Below the pieces are notes generated by a model. The model did no database searches. It had not been told where the DNA came from and worked only from the letters and a program-made list of their open reading frames with translations. Both the position numbers and the translations under genes were made by a program. Of a stretch of 63,602 nucleotides of DNA, positions 27,362 through 35,837 are shown piece after piece. Source of the DNA: Lachnospiraceae bacterium (GTDB lineage: Bacteria; Bacillota; Clostridia; Lachnospirales; Lachnospiraceae); contig JAJQEO010000074.1 of assembly GCA_021201665.1 (NCBI GenBank), positions 1 to 63,602 on the forward strand, read 5' to 3'. How positions within the stretch are numbered: position 1 is the stretch's first letter; every line of letters begins with the position of its first letter.

Positions 27362-27551
27362 TGACATACTTTGGTCAAAAATTGGTGTTAGACAATATAT
27401 AGATGTTGGATTCATTCCAACGTCATTTCATAACTCACGTATGGAAATGCCCCTTCCCTTCGGTCAGCGGCAAATCGCGTCTGCGATGCAAAAAACGCTT
27501 CGCGTTTCGCAGACGCTCTGGCAGCCCCCACACGCTGCCAGGCACTCCCTC
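27362..27551. repeat. Structured dispersed element, copy 2, with nested hairpin
   Basis: TGACATACTTT, stem GTTGGA (27405-27410)/TCCAAC (27416-27421), CATTTCATAACTCAC (27424-27438), then an extra block of about 79 bases holding a hairpin GCGTCTGCGA (27477-27486)/TCGCAGACGC (27507-27516), then CTGGCAGC (27518-27525)/GCTGCCAG (27534-27541) and ACTCCCTC. It matches the element at 18605-18715 outside the extra block. Part of the 569-base gene-free gap 27216-27784. Confidence 0.8.
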
Positions 27552-27624
27552 GAATCATAATACACATTCAACACAAACTTCTTTGATCGAATCCTTTGTT
27601 AAAACAGAAAAAGTTCACGGAATA

Positions 27625-27648
27625 CGAAAAAAGCGGTGCAACCGCTTT
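27625..27648 (-). terminator. Intrinsic terminator after hsp20
   Basis: On the minus strand AAAGCGGT-TGC-ACCGCTTT followed by TTT, about 135 bases after the hsp20 stop. It is a compact 8-bp stem with a U-run. Confidence 0.8.
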
Positions 27649-27705
27649 GGGTCACACCGCAGAGAAGAGGAAAATCATTGCAGCTTATTCGCAGTATATT
27701 CTAAA

Positions 27706-27790
27706 CTACTCGCAACAAAAATCCGCTGCTCGTTAGCTTACGAATTTCGCTTCCGCAAGCGCAGCGAAATTTTTGTAAGCTATATTACTC
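27706..27790. repeat. Long hairpin, second locus of the 1640-1821 family
   Basis: TAGCTTAC (27734-27741) pairs with GTAAGCTA (27775-27782) around a second stem and a CCGCAAGC loop. Together with its flank (CTCGCAACAAAAATCCGCTGCTCGTTAG, as two blocks) it matches the reverse complement of 1640-1715. The outer stem differs from that copy by one compensated pair (G-C here, A-T there). It ends on the hsp20 stop codon. Confidence 0.8.
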
Positions 27791-28225
27791 AATGGCGATA
27801 TACTTATTTTCTTCAACTACCGGCTGCTGAACTTTCTTTGGCACGGTCAGGATAAGGGTGCCGTTCTCGAACTTCGCCTTGATGTCTTCCTGCTTCACAT
27901 CCTCACCCACATAGAACGATCTGCTGAAAGATCCAACATAGCGTTCACGGCGAACGTACTTACCGTTGCTGTCTTTCTGATCATTATTTGTATTCGTGGA
28001 TGCCTGAATTGTCAGATAACCATCCTTCAGTTCGGCCTTCACATCCTCTTTCTTGATACCCGGAAGATTCATTGTCAGCTCATAATTGCTGTCGCTTTCT
28101 TTCACATCCGTTCTCATCAGGTCTGTCTGCCCTCTGGATGCACTTGTACGGTAAAACGGCTCATGAAAGAAATCATCAAAAAACTCATCCCACAAATTTT
28201 CTCTGTAAATACTCGGTCTCAACAT
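27785..28225 (-). CDS. hsp20: Small heat-shock protein, Hsp20/alpha-crystallin family
   Basis: ATP-independent holdase chaperone. The 146-residue protein has an N-terminal arm (RENLWDEFFDDFFHEPFY), the alpha-crystallin domain starting at MRTDVKESDSNYELTMNLPGIKKEDVK, the GSFSRSFYVGEDV segment and the conserved A-x-x-x-n-G-x-L pattern FENGTLILTVPKK, with a short tail. AAGGAGAG lies before the ATG. A consensus promoter overlapped by a CIRCE-like operator is just upstream, so HrcA-type heat control is likely. A terminator follows the gene; it appears monocistronic. Confidence 0.96.
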   Translation of the reverse strand: MLRPSIYRENLWDEFFDDFFHEPFYRTSASRGQTDLMRTDVKESDSNYELTMNLPGIKKEDVKAELKDGYLTIQASTNTNNDQKDSNGKYVRRERYVGSFSRSFYVGEDVKQEDIKAKFENGTLILTVPKKVQQPVVEENKYIAIE

Positions 28226-28337
28226 ATGTCATCTCTCCTTTTATTAAACACAACAATTTCGTTATTATCTATATCGGAACCGGATTCAAAATGGAATCTG
28301 TTTTTGTTTTCCATTTCTTTTCCTTTGTTCTATAGGA

Positions 28338-28380
28338 GTTATAACACCAATTGTTAGCAGTGTCAAGGGTTGAGTGCTAG
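28338..28380 (-). promoter_or_regulatory. hsp20 promoter with CIRCE-like operator
   Basis: Minus strand: TTGACA (28361-28366), 17-base spacer, TATAAC (28338-28343). Overlapping the -35 is TTAGCAGTG (28354-28362), 9 bases, GAGTGCTAG (28372-28380), which matches CIRCE (TTAGCACTC-N9-GAGTGCTAA) at 15 of 18 arm positions with the exact N9 spacing. The HrcA repressor would block the -35. Confidence 0.75.
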
Positions 28381-28423
28381 TTTTGTGTGAAAAATTTGTG
28401 AATTGTCTGATTGTTTTCGTGTC

Positions 28424-29266
28424 TTACAATTTCTGACGCAACGGGCAGGCCGAATGAGTCACCTTCTCAGCCAGTTTCTCATAACCCATATCTCTCAGAT
28501 AATCCTGCAGAATGGGTACAGACTGCGTGGACTCCGGTCCGACAATCAGCTCTGTAATGACATTCTCCATTTGTGTATCTGCTATCTGACACAGTTTCTG
28601 CAGATCCACCGGATAATACTTCTTAATGCGTTCGTTTGAAATATGATACCTGGGCTGTACGTTGAAAAATCCCTGTTCAAATGGTGAAACGACCAGCCGC
28701 ACTTCTTTTTCGCTCTGGAAGGAGGGATGCTTGAAAGCAGCGGAGGCAGCCCAGGCATGATTCAGTGCTGCCCGAATCGCCGGCGATGTGTCCCAGGGAG
28801 CCTTGTGGCGGCGTATCAGACGATATATAATCTCAACCAATTCATGTTCACCTACATCATCCCGATAGAATACCGTCTGGAGCGACAACGGTTCAACAGC
28901 CATCTTTTTCAACAAATCATACCGGAATGCCATACAGACTCCACGGCCATGATTCGCATAGCGTTCCCACTGCGCGGCATCGTCCCGAAAGCGGGAAAAA
29001 CATGCTGCGTAAGCAGAATAGATAAATTCCTTTTCTTTTTCCGCAGCAAAAAGCTTTTCTGTCCATCGTGCCCGGATCAGATCGCCGTCATTCTGAAACC
29101 GTTCTACAACCGCTTTACAGAGACTGCTCATAAAAAGCGTCATTTCAGAGGCGTCATTCATATTCAATACATTATTCAGGCGAAGCTCAGCATTGCTCAG
29201 AATACCATCCAGTGCGCCGAAATCTGTATAGTGATAGAGTGTCGTAACATTTTCCGGTTGTTCCAT
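28424..29266 (-). CDS. DUF2971 protein
   Basis: A 280-residue protein with the DUF2971 pattern: LYHYTDFGALDGILSNAELRL with a following NMNDASE, then ACFSRFRDDAAQWERYANHGRGVCMAFRY in part, and a late EKEVRLVVSP. The function of the family is not established. The YHYT...IL...ND.E arrangement has been noticed to resemble toxin-like folds, but I treat that as unproven. A GAGAGGGC site precedes the ATG. A second, divergent DUF2971 gene lies inside the BREX block at 53174-54124. Confidence 0.8.
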   Translation of the reverse strand: MEQPENVTTLYHYTDFGALDGILSNAELRLNNVLNMNDASEMTLFMSSLCKAVVERFQNDGDLIRARWTEKLFAAEKEKEFIYSAYAACFSRFRDDAAQWERYANHGRGVCMAFRYDLLKKMAVEPLSLQTVFYRDDVGEHELVEIIYRLIRRHKAPWDTSPAIRAALNHAWAASAAFKHPSFQSEKEVRLVVSPFEQGFFNVQPRYHISNERIKKYYPVDLQKLCQIADTQMENVITELIVGPESTQSVPILQDYLRDMGYEKLAEKVTHSACPLRQKL

Positions 29267-29286
29267 ATTCTGCCCTCTCCAATCGT

Positions 29287-29733
29287 CTATTTCGCCCAGG
29301 CTTTTATCTCATCATCGCTCTGGTTACTGATACGAATCGCCGGATGAACGTTCGCGCCTTTACAGATTTCTGCTATTGTCTGCCGGGATTTCTCTGGTCC
29401 TGATGAACCACTTGTACAGAAAACATAAACCTCTTTACCTGAAAAATCGTATTCCTCCGCAAATGTCCTGATCAGGCGAGGACAATTGCCATACCAGACC
29501 GGGAAGCCAATGTATATACGGTCATAAGAAGCAAAATTCTTCACATGCGTTGTCACCGCCGGTTTTTCCTTTGTCGCAATCTCCTTACCGCCAATGGCAA
29601 CTGCTTTCAGATATCCGCCATAATCCTTTTCTCCTTTGATTTCAAACAGGTCACCACCTGCCTGGGACTGAATTCTTTCAGCTGCCTTCTTTGTTACACC
29701 TGAAAGTGAAAAATATGCGATTAAACTCTTCAT
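29287..29733 (-). CDS. Flavodoxin family protein
   Basis: FMN-binding electron carrier of 148 residues. The N-terminal MKSLIAYFSLSGVTKKAAERI is a flavodoxin phosphate-binding loop in variant form (S-L-S-G-V-T), DRIYIGFPVWYGNCPRLIRTF holds the aromatic FMN-stacking region, and VYVFCTSGSSGPEKS the third loop. AAGGAGG precedes the ATG at 29733; the frame stays open to 29835 but that part has no family match. Confidence 0.9.
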   Translation of the reverse strand: MKSLIAYFSLSGVTKKAAERIQSQAGGDLFEIKGEKDYGGYLKAVAIGGKEIATKEKPAVTTHVKNFASYDRIYIGFPVWYGNCPRLIRTFAEEYDFSGKEVYVFCTSGSSGPEKSRQTIAEICKGANVHPAIRISNQSDDEIKAWAK

Positions 29734-29844
29734 GTATGCAACCTCCTTTTTGGGATATTCGTTAAAATACATTGCTACGTCTGCAAATGACGCAGGATTT
29801 TCTTTACAGCCGCGCATCCGAGTCTGTAAATACAATGTTTTTTT

Positions 29845-30291
29845 TCATGCAAACGATTCATCCATAGAGTGGAACATCGCACCGTTTAGTTCCGCAATCT
29901 CCTCTACAGGAATTATAGTGCCGTCCATCATAATAAGTATTCGTTGAAACTCATCCAGCTTCTTCACAACGCCTGTCACGGTACTGTACTCGCCGCCATT
30001 CTTCCGCTCGTCCGGCACGAAATAAGTAATCTCGACTATCGGTGAATCGTTCAGGTGTGATCTGAGCAGTTTGAGTCGTTCTGAAAGCTTCTGTTGTTCG
30101 CTTTCGTCCAGTTCCAGACGCCGATCTGTCAGGCGTTCGGTTTCTTTAACAGCAGCATCGTAACCGGTAAGTGCCGCGAACGGCGAAAACTGTGCTGCTC
30201 TGTCTGTCATGGACATATGAGTTCGATGCTCCGATACATGGTGGGGCAGGTCGAGGATGTCCTGATAGTCTTCTATTTTTCTGTCAGCCAT
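29845..30291 (-). CDS. YolD-like protein
   Basis: About 148 residues with the YolD family core: RKIEDYQDILDLPHHVS, MSMTDRAAQFSPFAALTGYDAAVKET and a C-terminal YFVPDERKNGGEYSTVTGVVKKLDE region. YolD-like proteins are commonly encoded beside Y-family (UvrX/UmuC-like) polymerases, as here, and are proposed to act with them in SOS mutagenesis. AAGGAG lies upstream of the ATG at 30291; the frame is open to 30453, over the end of the polymerase gene. Confidence 0.85.
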   Translation of the reverse strand: MADRKIEDYQDILDLPHHVSEHRTHMSMTDRAAQFSPFAALTGYDAAVKETERLTDRRLELDESEQQKLSERLKLLRSHLNDSPIVEITYFVPDERKNGGEYSTVTGVVKKLDEFQRILIMMDGTIIPVEEIAELNGAMFHSMDESFA

Positions 30292-30415
30292 TGTTCCTGC
30301 ATCTCCTTCTCTGTTTTTTACGACCGTCGCTCTGTATCTTAGGCGTCGATCTGCCTGGCCCGCTATTTTTTTCTGTCCGCCGATCTGTGTCTTCTCTGTC
30401 GCTCTGCCAGCCCCT

Positions 30416-31924
30416 CTACTTCTTATGTCCGCCAATCTGCGCATTGCGGTCACGACCAGTGGCCCCTTCTTCCAGATTCATGCCCTTCAACAACGCGTTC
30501 TTCCCAAATTTTTTCTGAATTTCCAAAACAGCTTTCTGTCTGCGTCTTTCTCTTTCCATCTCGGCCTGTTCCGATTCGCGCTGTTTTTCCAGTTCCTCAT
30601 AATCTGTAAATAAATCAAGCTGCTCCGGTTCCGGCGGTTTAATTTGATCTTCACTGACGACATGATTGGCGACAACATACATCCGGCGCACCAGCAAATT
30701 CCAGTCAACAATACGGTCAAACAATTCCATGGCTGCATCGGTAATCAGACGCGTGGATGCCGTCTGCCTGCCCAGATTGATGGAGCCATGCGCCTGTTTT
30801 GGAATTCTTCTGCCGTAGTGATCGGTTGTGACTTCTCCTTTATAGGATTTTCTTCGCGCAGGATCATTCAGATTTTCTGTATCATATCCGATGGTCAGTA
30901 CAATCTGATCGGTAACCAGTCCTTTATCCACGAGATCCAAAGAGAGCGCATCTGCCATTTCCCGGACAACAAGCTTTGCCTTGTCAAATTCATAAGGGGA
31001 CTGCAGTACCTGTCCGGAGCTGATGCTGTTGTTCTCTGGCTTGAATGATTTAATGTCAGAAATACGGCAGGGTTCCCACCCCCATGCATGGTCAATCAGA
31101 AGCTCCGCATTGATACCAAATTCTTTATAAAGCTGGTCTTCGCCATAGCTGCTCAGGCTGTATCTGGCAATATCGCCCATCGTGCATAGCCCCAATTTTT
31201 CTAATCGTCTTGCATAGCCGCGGCCCACACGCCAAAAATCCGTGATGGGCTGATGTGCCCACAGCTCCCGGCGATAGCTTTTCTCATCCAATTCTGCAAT
31301 ACGCACACCGTCTTTATCTGCGGGAATGTGTTTCGCCACAATATCCATCGCAATCTTACAGAGATAAAGGTTCGTGCCGATTCCTGCAGTAGCCGTAATC
31401 CCGGTATCCCTCAAAACTTCCCGGATCATCTTCATAGCCAGCTCATGAGGTGTGAGTTAATATGTCTGTAAGTAATCGGTCACATCCATGAACACTTCGT
31501 CAATGCTGTAGACATGAATATCTTCCGGTGCAATGTAGCGCAGATAAACCTGATAAATCTCTGTGCTTCGCTGGATATAATGTGCCATCTGCGGCGTGGC
31601 GACAATATAATCCAGAGAAAGTGAAAGGTCAGAGTTCAGTTCGTCTATATTGCAGGAGGAACCGGTAAAAGTTCGCCCAGGTGCGCGCCGCTGCCGCTCT
31701 TCATTTACCTGCTTCACCCGTTGAACAACTTCAAACAATCTGGCCCGGCCGGAAATACCATATGATTTCAGGGAAGGGGAAACTGCAAGACAGATCGTTT
31801 TCTCCGTGCGGCTTAAGTCTGCGACCACGAGATTCGTGGTCAGCGGATCAAGGCCGCGCTCCGCACATTCCACCGAGGCATAAAAAGATTTCAGGTCAAT
31901 AGCGATATAAGAACGATCCGACAA
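30416..31924 (-). pseudogene. Y-family DNA polymerase interrupted by one in-frame stop
   Basis: UvrX/UmuC-like translesion polymerase. The upstream part (31924-31457) has the catalytic YIAIDLKSFYASVECAERG and VYSIDEVFMDVTDYLQTY; a TAA (31457-31459) follows; the same frame then continues LTPHELAMKMIREVLRDTGITATAGIGTNLYL through the thumb and little-finger domains to a normal C-terminus at 30416. No frameshift is present, so a single nonsense change explains it. Without the stop the protein would be about 500 residues, normal for the group. A TTG start at 31924 is 8 bases after AGGAGG. The second part has an ATG at 31435 and could be made separately, but would lack the catalytic acids. Confidence 0.85.
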
Positions 31925-31949
31925 GCAATTCACCTCCTTACCTTCGATT

Positions 31950-32489
31950 TTAGCCTGTTTTTTTCATAATCAGATATTTATCCATGAAGAAGACAATAAC
32001 TGAATCCCCGATTCCGTAAATGAGTTGGGACGCAACTCCACACGCCTGATACAGAACCGCTGACCTGGCGGATGCAGTTGCCTGTATCATTCCGGAAAAC
32101 TCCCCGCCCAGGAGGACATACAATCCATTCTGTATGGGAGTACCAATGATGGTCTCTATTATAATCAGTGCAACAACCAATATAATATAAATGACAACGC
32201 TCAGGCAAAGGTTATTGTTTGCCTGAAAGGTCTTTTTCCGGTTCGTTATATAGGAAATGACTTTCGCCAGAGTATTGGAAATCAGGAATGCCAGAAAAGA
32301 ACCCAGCGTTTGTGTGGGAAACGGCCAGATACTCACGGTACTCTTCATTCCCTGAAACGCAATGTCACAGACGATTCGCGACCCAAGCTGAACTATCAGC
32401 GCCATCAAACCGAACATCAAAAACCAAAAAACCTGTAATTGGCTTTTATGTTGTTCAAAATAGACTCTCAGTTTGCTTTTCGTCATCAC
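31950..32489 (-). CDS. GtrA-family membrane protein
   Basis: A 179-residue protein with four predicted membrane helices and the GtrA-like segment ISNTLAKVISYITNRKKTFQ. GtrA-type proteins are thought to move lipid-linked sugars across the membrane for glycosylation of surface polymers. Its start overlaps the last codon of the plsY remnant (ATGA). The polymerase gene follows 26 bases downstream. Confidence 0.75.
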   Translation of the reverse strand: MMTKSKLRVYFEQHKSQLQVFWFLMFGLMALIVQLGSRIVCDIAFQGMKSTVSIWPFPTQTLGSFLAFLISNTLAKVISYITNRKKTFQANNNLCLSVVIYIILVVALIIIETIIGTPIQNGLYVLLGGEFSGMIQATASARSAVLYQACGVASQLIYGIGDSVIVFFMDKYLIMKKTG

Positions 32490-33189
32490 TGATTATCCTT
32501 TCGTCTCAGAGCTTTCAGCAAGTCTTTCCTCGGCTCCGTCCCGGACGGAATATTTTTCAGACCCGGCATATGCCGCTGCAGCATCACCAAAGCCAGGATA
32601 ACTGCAAGAATCCCCACTTCAATCCCATAACAATAAAATGCCGGCAGGATAAACGCAGCGGGTATCAAAACAGCCCCAATCGGCAGATAACGACTAATCA
32701 ATACCCCAATCAGCCCAATAATACAGGCAAGTGGAGAGCCGCGCCATTTATAGTCGCGCTATCGCGCGAGGCGCGGCCTTCGTCCTGCAGCAAAAACCGA
32801 TGCAGGACATATCGCAATCCATAACCGAAAGAAATACTAACCAGCGCAGCACAGGTACAGGCAACGCCCTTTCCTCCCCTGAACCGATGCCAGGCGGGGA
32901 AATTATGGCCAATCACCGTGCCGAGTCCCGCATATGCAGCTGCAATCGCTTCAAGATCTGAGAAAAGAATCATTCGGCAAAGCAGACACGGCACAAATGT
33001 CTTAAGCAAATCTCCTGCCAATACCATCATACCATATTTTACTCCGTATTGATTCACGATATTTGCCATTCCCGGATTACCGGTTCCTATATCAAAAACA
33101 CTCTTACCGGAAATCCGTCTGGAGACAACCTCCGCTGTCAGAAAATTACCAAACACGTATCCGAGCAACAGGCTTATGAATCTGCCCAT
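32486..33189 (-). pseudogene. plsY: PlsY-type acyltransferase gene broken by a palindromic insertion
   Basis: Membrane acyl-phosphate:glycerol-3-phosphate acyltransferase paralogue. The 5' part has DIGTGNPGMANIVNQYG and HNFPAWHRFRGGKGVACT, both PlsY active-site loops. After GYGL the protein becomes repeat-encoded and ends at 32710. Beyond an 83-bp element (32732-32814) the original frame resumes as LACIIGLIGVLISRYLPIGAVLIPAAF to a stop at 32486. Removing the 83 bases restores one continuous 205-residue reading frame. 83 is not a multiple of three, so the insertion shifts the frame. Confidence 0.88.
32732..32814. repeat. 83-bp palindromic element inserted in plsY
   Basis: On the minus strand: ATGTCCTG, a hairpin closed by TGCATCGG/TGCTGCAGGAC-type arms, GGACGAAGGCCGCGCC, a TCGCGCGA-type inner stem, and GGCGCGGCTCTCCA. 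It aligns with the core of the element at 24239-24369. The unit carries no gene, so any movement would depend on enzymes from elsewhere. Confidence 0.85.
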
Positions 33190-33232
33190 TATGCATCACT
33201 GTCCTTTTCAAACCTTAAAAATAATATCATTC

Positions 33233-33261
33233 TTGCCATCTATCCTGCAATCTGCTACACT
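33233..33261 (+). promoter_or_regulatory. Promoter for the C_GCAxxG-type gene
   Basis: TTGCCA (33233-33238), 17-base spacer, TACACT (33256-33261), about 33 bases before the ATG at 33294. Confidence 0.6.
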
Positions 33262-33293
33262 GTCTATCAGAACCTGGGAAGGCGGAAGCGGAT

Positions 33294-33716
33294 ATGAACT
33301 ATAAAGAATATATTTGGAACAAAGTACACAGCCTATACTATCAATATGATATGAACTGCGCACGGACAACGCTGACTTGCCTGTCGGAACTGTATAACTT
33401 TCCGGTCAGCGAGGATGTTTACACTGCAGCTATTGGAATGCACGGTGCCGGCGGTTACAGAGCACAGTGCGGTCTGATTGAAGGTGCCCTGATGTTTATT
33501 GGCCTGTATTTTTCCGCGGCACACATGAGTGAAAAGAATATTGTATCAATTTGCTATCAGTATGCCAGGGAGTTTGAAAAAACATTCGGTTCACTAAGCT
33601 GCCGGGAGCTTCGCCCGGGCGGATTCTCAAAAAATGATCCGCCGCATTTATGCGAGTCCATTACCTGCCAGGCGATTGAGTTTGCTTACCTTTATATACA
33701 GGAGGCTGAACCGTAA
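33294..33716 (+). CDS. Putative redox protein of the C_GCAxxG_C_C family
   Basis: A 140-residue cysteine-containing protein. NCARTTLTCLSELYNF followed by AIGMHGAGGYRAQCGLIEGALMFIG resembles the C_GCAxxG_C_C pattern, where GCAxxG is here QCGLIEG; later cysteines occur at SLSCREL and ESITCQAIEFAY. The family is believed to bind a metal or take part in thiol redox, but no reaction is known. It is one of two plus-strand genes in the window and is divergent from plsY. Confidence 0.75.
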   Translation: MNYKEYIWNKVHSLYYQYDMNCARTTLTCLSELYNFPVSEDVYTAAIGMHGAGGYRAQCGLIEGALMFIGLYFSAAHMSEKNIVSICYQYAREFEKTFGSLSCRELRPGGFSKNDPPHLCESITCQAIEFAYLYIQEAEP

Positions 33717-33770
33717 ATCTCATGAGATTACGCTTTAAAATATTGGATGTTTGCAATGTTCAGTAACACA
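33714..33770. repeat. Weak copy of the mreB-upstream repeat
   Basis: TAAATCTCATGAGATTACG followed after a gap by GCAATGTTCAGTAACAC, matching the CATGAGATTG and GCAACTGTTCAGTACC blocks of the 18305-18493 units. The match is short and interrupted. Confidence 0.4.
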
Positions 33771-33782
33771 ATAATAAATTTT

Positions 33783-34100
33783 TTATTCCGTCTCCCTCCG
33801 GCTGTTTAGGTATTCATTATATACTGCGTTGCTGTGTTCCAGCTGCTTCTTCTGCATAATCCGGTTCCTGTCACTGAGAATTGCCAACATCTCATCTACG
33901 ATTTCACCTTCCGGCAGCTCGCTATAATGAGAAAGATAAAAGATCATTCTCTGTGCTGTAAAATCTGTATTCAGGTTCTGTGTTATCAGGTCACAAAATC
34001 GTTCCTGATATCCTCTTTCCAGCATAATCTGATACAGTTCCTGACTCAATTCTGATTTTGGTTTCATATGCTCCGCCATCTTTCTATTCTGTTTCACCAT
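33783..34100 (-). CDS. Small helical protein, unknown function
   Basis: A 105-residue, mostly helical, charged protein (ELSQELYQIMLERGYQERF, LITQNLNTDFTAQRMIFYL). I do not recognise a family. It overlaps the stop of the histidine phosphatase gene by 7 bases, which suggests translational coupling. A second in-frame ATG at 34079 is possible. Confidence 0.6.
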   Translation of the reverse strand: MVKQNRKMAEHMKPKSELSQELYQIMLERGYQERFCDLITQNLNTDFTAQRMIFYLSHYSELPEGEIVDEMLAILSDRNRIMQKKQLEHSNAVYNEYLNSRRETE

Positions 34101-34627
34101 GTATAAGCTTTTACTTCACAATTTTTGATTCCAAACGCTGCATATTCTTCATTAGTCATGTTATAAAAATAAGAATGCACCACGCGGGCAATCCCATTAT
34201 GAGCCACAAGTAAATAAGTTCGATCATCTGTCCAGATGTCATCGATCAGATTATACACCCGCTGACACAGCTGCATCATTGATTCCCCGCCATCGTAACG
34301 GTCCAGGAAATGGGCTTTCGCTGCCCGGAATTCCTGTCCATCTCTGGGAGTAGATTCGTAGCAGCCAAAATTCTGTTCTTTCAGCCGAGACTCCATCCGC
34401 ATCGGGATACCGGTCTCTTCTGAAATATGCCTTGCTGTCTCAGAAGCCCGCACCAAAGGCGAATACAAGATTTCGTCTATAGGCATTTTTTCAGCGGCAA
34501 GCTGTTTGCCAAGTGTGATTGCCTGTTCATGCCCACGCTCCGTAAGGGCAATATCCGTAACGCCGCAGATCTTATTTTCGACATTCCAGATAGTCTCTCC
34601 ATGTCTTGTGAAATAAAGTGTTCCCAC
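34094..34627 (-). CDS. Histidine phosphatase family protein
   Basis: Phosphoglycerate-mutase-like phosphatase of 177 residues. The RHG motif is at YFTRHGETIWN, with the phosphohistidine neighbours in ALTERGHEQAI, YSPLVRASETA and the second catalytic His in LLVAHNGIAR. These are hallmark elements of the GpmB/CobC group. The substrate cannot be told from sequence. It lies between a Nudix gene and the small helical gene, all in the same direction. Confidence 0.9.
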   Translation of the reverse strand: MGTLYFTRHGETIWNVENKICGVTDIALTERGHEQAITLGKQLAAEKMPIDEILYSPLVRASETARHISEETGIPMRMESRLKEQNFGCYESTPRDGQEFRAAKAHFLDRYDGGESMMQLCQRVYNLIDDIWTDDRTYLLVAHNGIARVVHSYFYNMTNEEYAAFGIKNCEVKAYTW

Positions 34628-34639
34628 TCTTCTCTCCTC

Positions 34640-35128
34640 CTAGAACAAATGCTCCAGATAACTCTCATCTGGCTGTAATTCTTCAAAGCATTCCGTCAGA
34701 TTATCATCACACATGATCTGCAGCACTTGCCGCATCCCACCAGCCAGTTCTTTCTTCTCATATTCTTCCCGTGAAATCCAGTAAACCAGCCCTTCTTCGG
34801 AGCTTTTCAGATCTCCCTCAAATGACTCTGCACGGTAAAGCAGACCGACGTTATGTAAGCCATCACGATACCAGTGATAAATCCCCTTCAATACCGGATG
34901 GTGAATCGTCAGTCCCGTTTCTTCCCTCATTTCGCGAATGACCGCTTCCGTAAACGTCTCCCCGGATTCCACATGACCTCCGGGGAATGTCGTACCGCTG
35001 TAATTGCTGCCTGTTTTATCCAGGGCAAGTATCTGATCCCCATCGCACAGCATACACATATTCATGAAGATTACTTTTTCCGGCGGATGTTTCTCTGCCT
35101 TTTCATGATTTTTCATTCGCATCACCAT
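34640..35128 (-). CDS. Nudix hydrolase
   Basis: Hydrolyses a nucleoside diphosphate linked to another moiety. The Nudix box is complete: GGHVESGETFTEAVIREMREETGL with the G-x5-E-x7-REUXEEXGU pattern (reported here only as its key residues G, E, REMREETG). The KGIYHWYRDG and WISREEYEK segments resemble MutT-type 8-oxo-dGTP family enzymes. Start could be ATG 35128 or 35116. It is 12 bases from the histidine phosphatase, so the two are likely cotranscribed. Confidence 0.88.
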   Translation of the reverse strand: MVMRMKNHEKAEKHPPEKVIFMNMCMLCDGDQILALDKTGSNYSGTTFPGGHVESGETFTEAVIREMREETGLTIHHPVLKGIYHWYRDGLHNVGLLYRAESFEGDLKSSEEGLVYWISREEYEKKELAGGMRQVLQIMCDDNLTECFEELQPDESYLEHLF

Positions 35129-35174
35129 TTATATTTGATATCTATTTCATCCAATATCAAGTCAATTGTTCACA

Positions 35175-35768
35175 TCAAGGACACTGATTTTCATTTGACA
35201 CATAAGGTTTGCACAGTCGACCGTAAAATGGACGGTAGATTTCCCGATACAAATCCTGTACCGCACAGTGCAGCTGTTCCGCTGGTAAATCAATACCAGA
35301 TCGTCCAATATATAAAATATTATAATCCACGCCAAATAGTAGGCATTTTGTATTCGTCAGCACTGCGCCGTTGGAAAGATAAAAATGTATTCTTCTCCGG
35401 CGGAGAGTTACTTCCACATCAGTCTTTGCCGCATCAGGACATTCTGTCTCAATGAAAACACCGTTTTGGGCCGGAAGCTCGCCCTCCAGTTTCTGCAGAA
35501 ATTCACTGCCGGTTCCATGACCACGCAGTTCAGGAATCACTGCAAAATAATCCAGAAGTGCATACATACTGCCCTCAGTCAGAATATAGCAGGCATAAGC
35601 CAGCAGTTGATCATCGTCATGGTAGCCATAGCTGACATATTTTCCTTCGTTTGTCATTTTCTCCATGGACGAGTACGGCCGACGCTCATTGCGGGGAAAA
35701 TCCTCTCTGATATGCGCTTTGTATATCTGCTTTAACTCATCCAGTTGCAGCTTTTTTATTTGTTTCAC
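35175..35768 (-). CDS. GNAT-type N-acetyltransferase
   Basis: A 197-residue protein with the acetyl-CoA site pattern ALLDYFAVIPELRGHGTGSEFLQKLE in condensed form (VIPELRGHGTGSEFL), and a C-terminal strand region typical of GNAT enzymes. Starts with GTG at 35768 after AGAGG. Acceptor substrate is unknown. Confidence 0.8.
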   Translation of the reverse strand: MKQIKKLQLDELKQIYKAHIREDFPRNERRPYSSMEKMTNEGKYVSYGYHDDDQLLAYACYILTEGSMYALLDYFAVIPELRGHGTGSEFLQKLEGELPAQNGVFIETECPDAAKTDVEVTLRRRRIHFYLSNGAVLTNTKCLLFGVDYNILYIGRSGIDLPAEQLHCAVQDLYREIYRPFYGRLCKPYVSNENQCP

Positions 35769-35837
35769 AGTTTTTCCTCTAATTGTACGCAGTCGGAGAA
35801 GCCTCCGTAAGATTACACAGATTATATCAACAAGAAA

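Noticed and set aside
31445..31462. Repeat insertion causing the polymerase stop (12-base match TAACTCACACCT to the 18672 element)
   Set aside because: The reading frame and protein conservation continue without added bases, so the match is part of the coding sequence by chance; a point change is enough.
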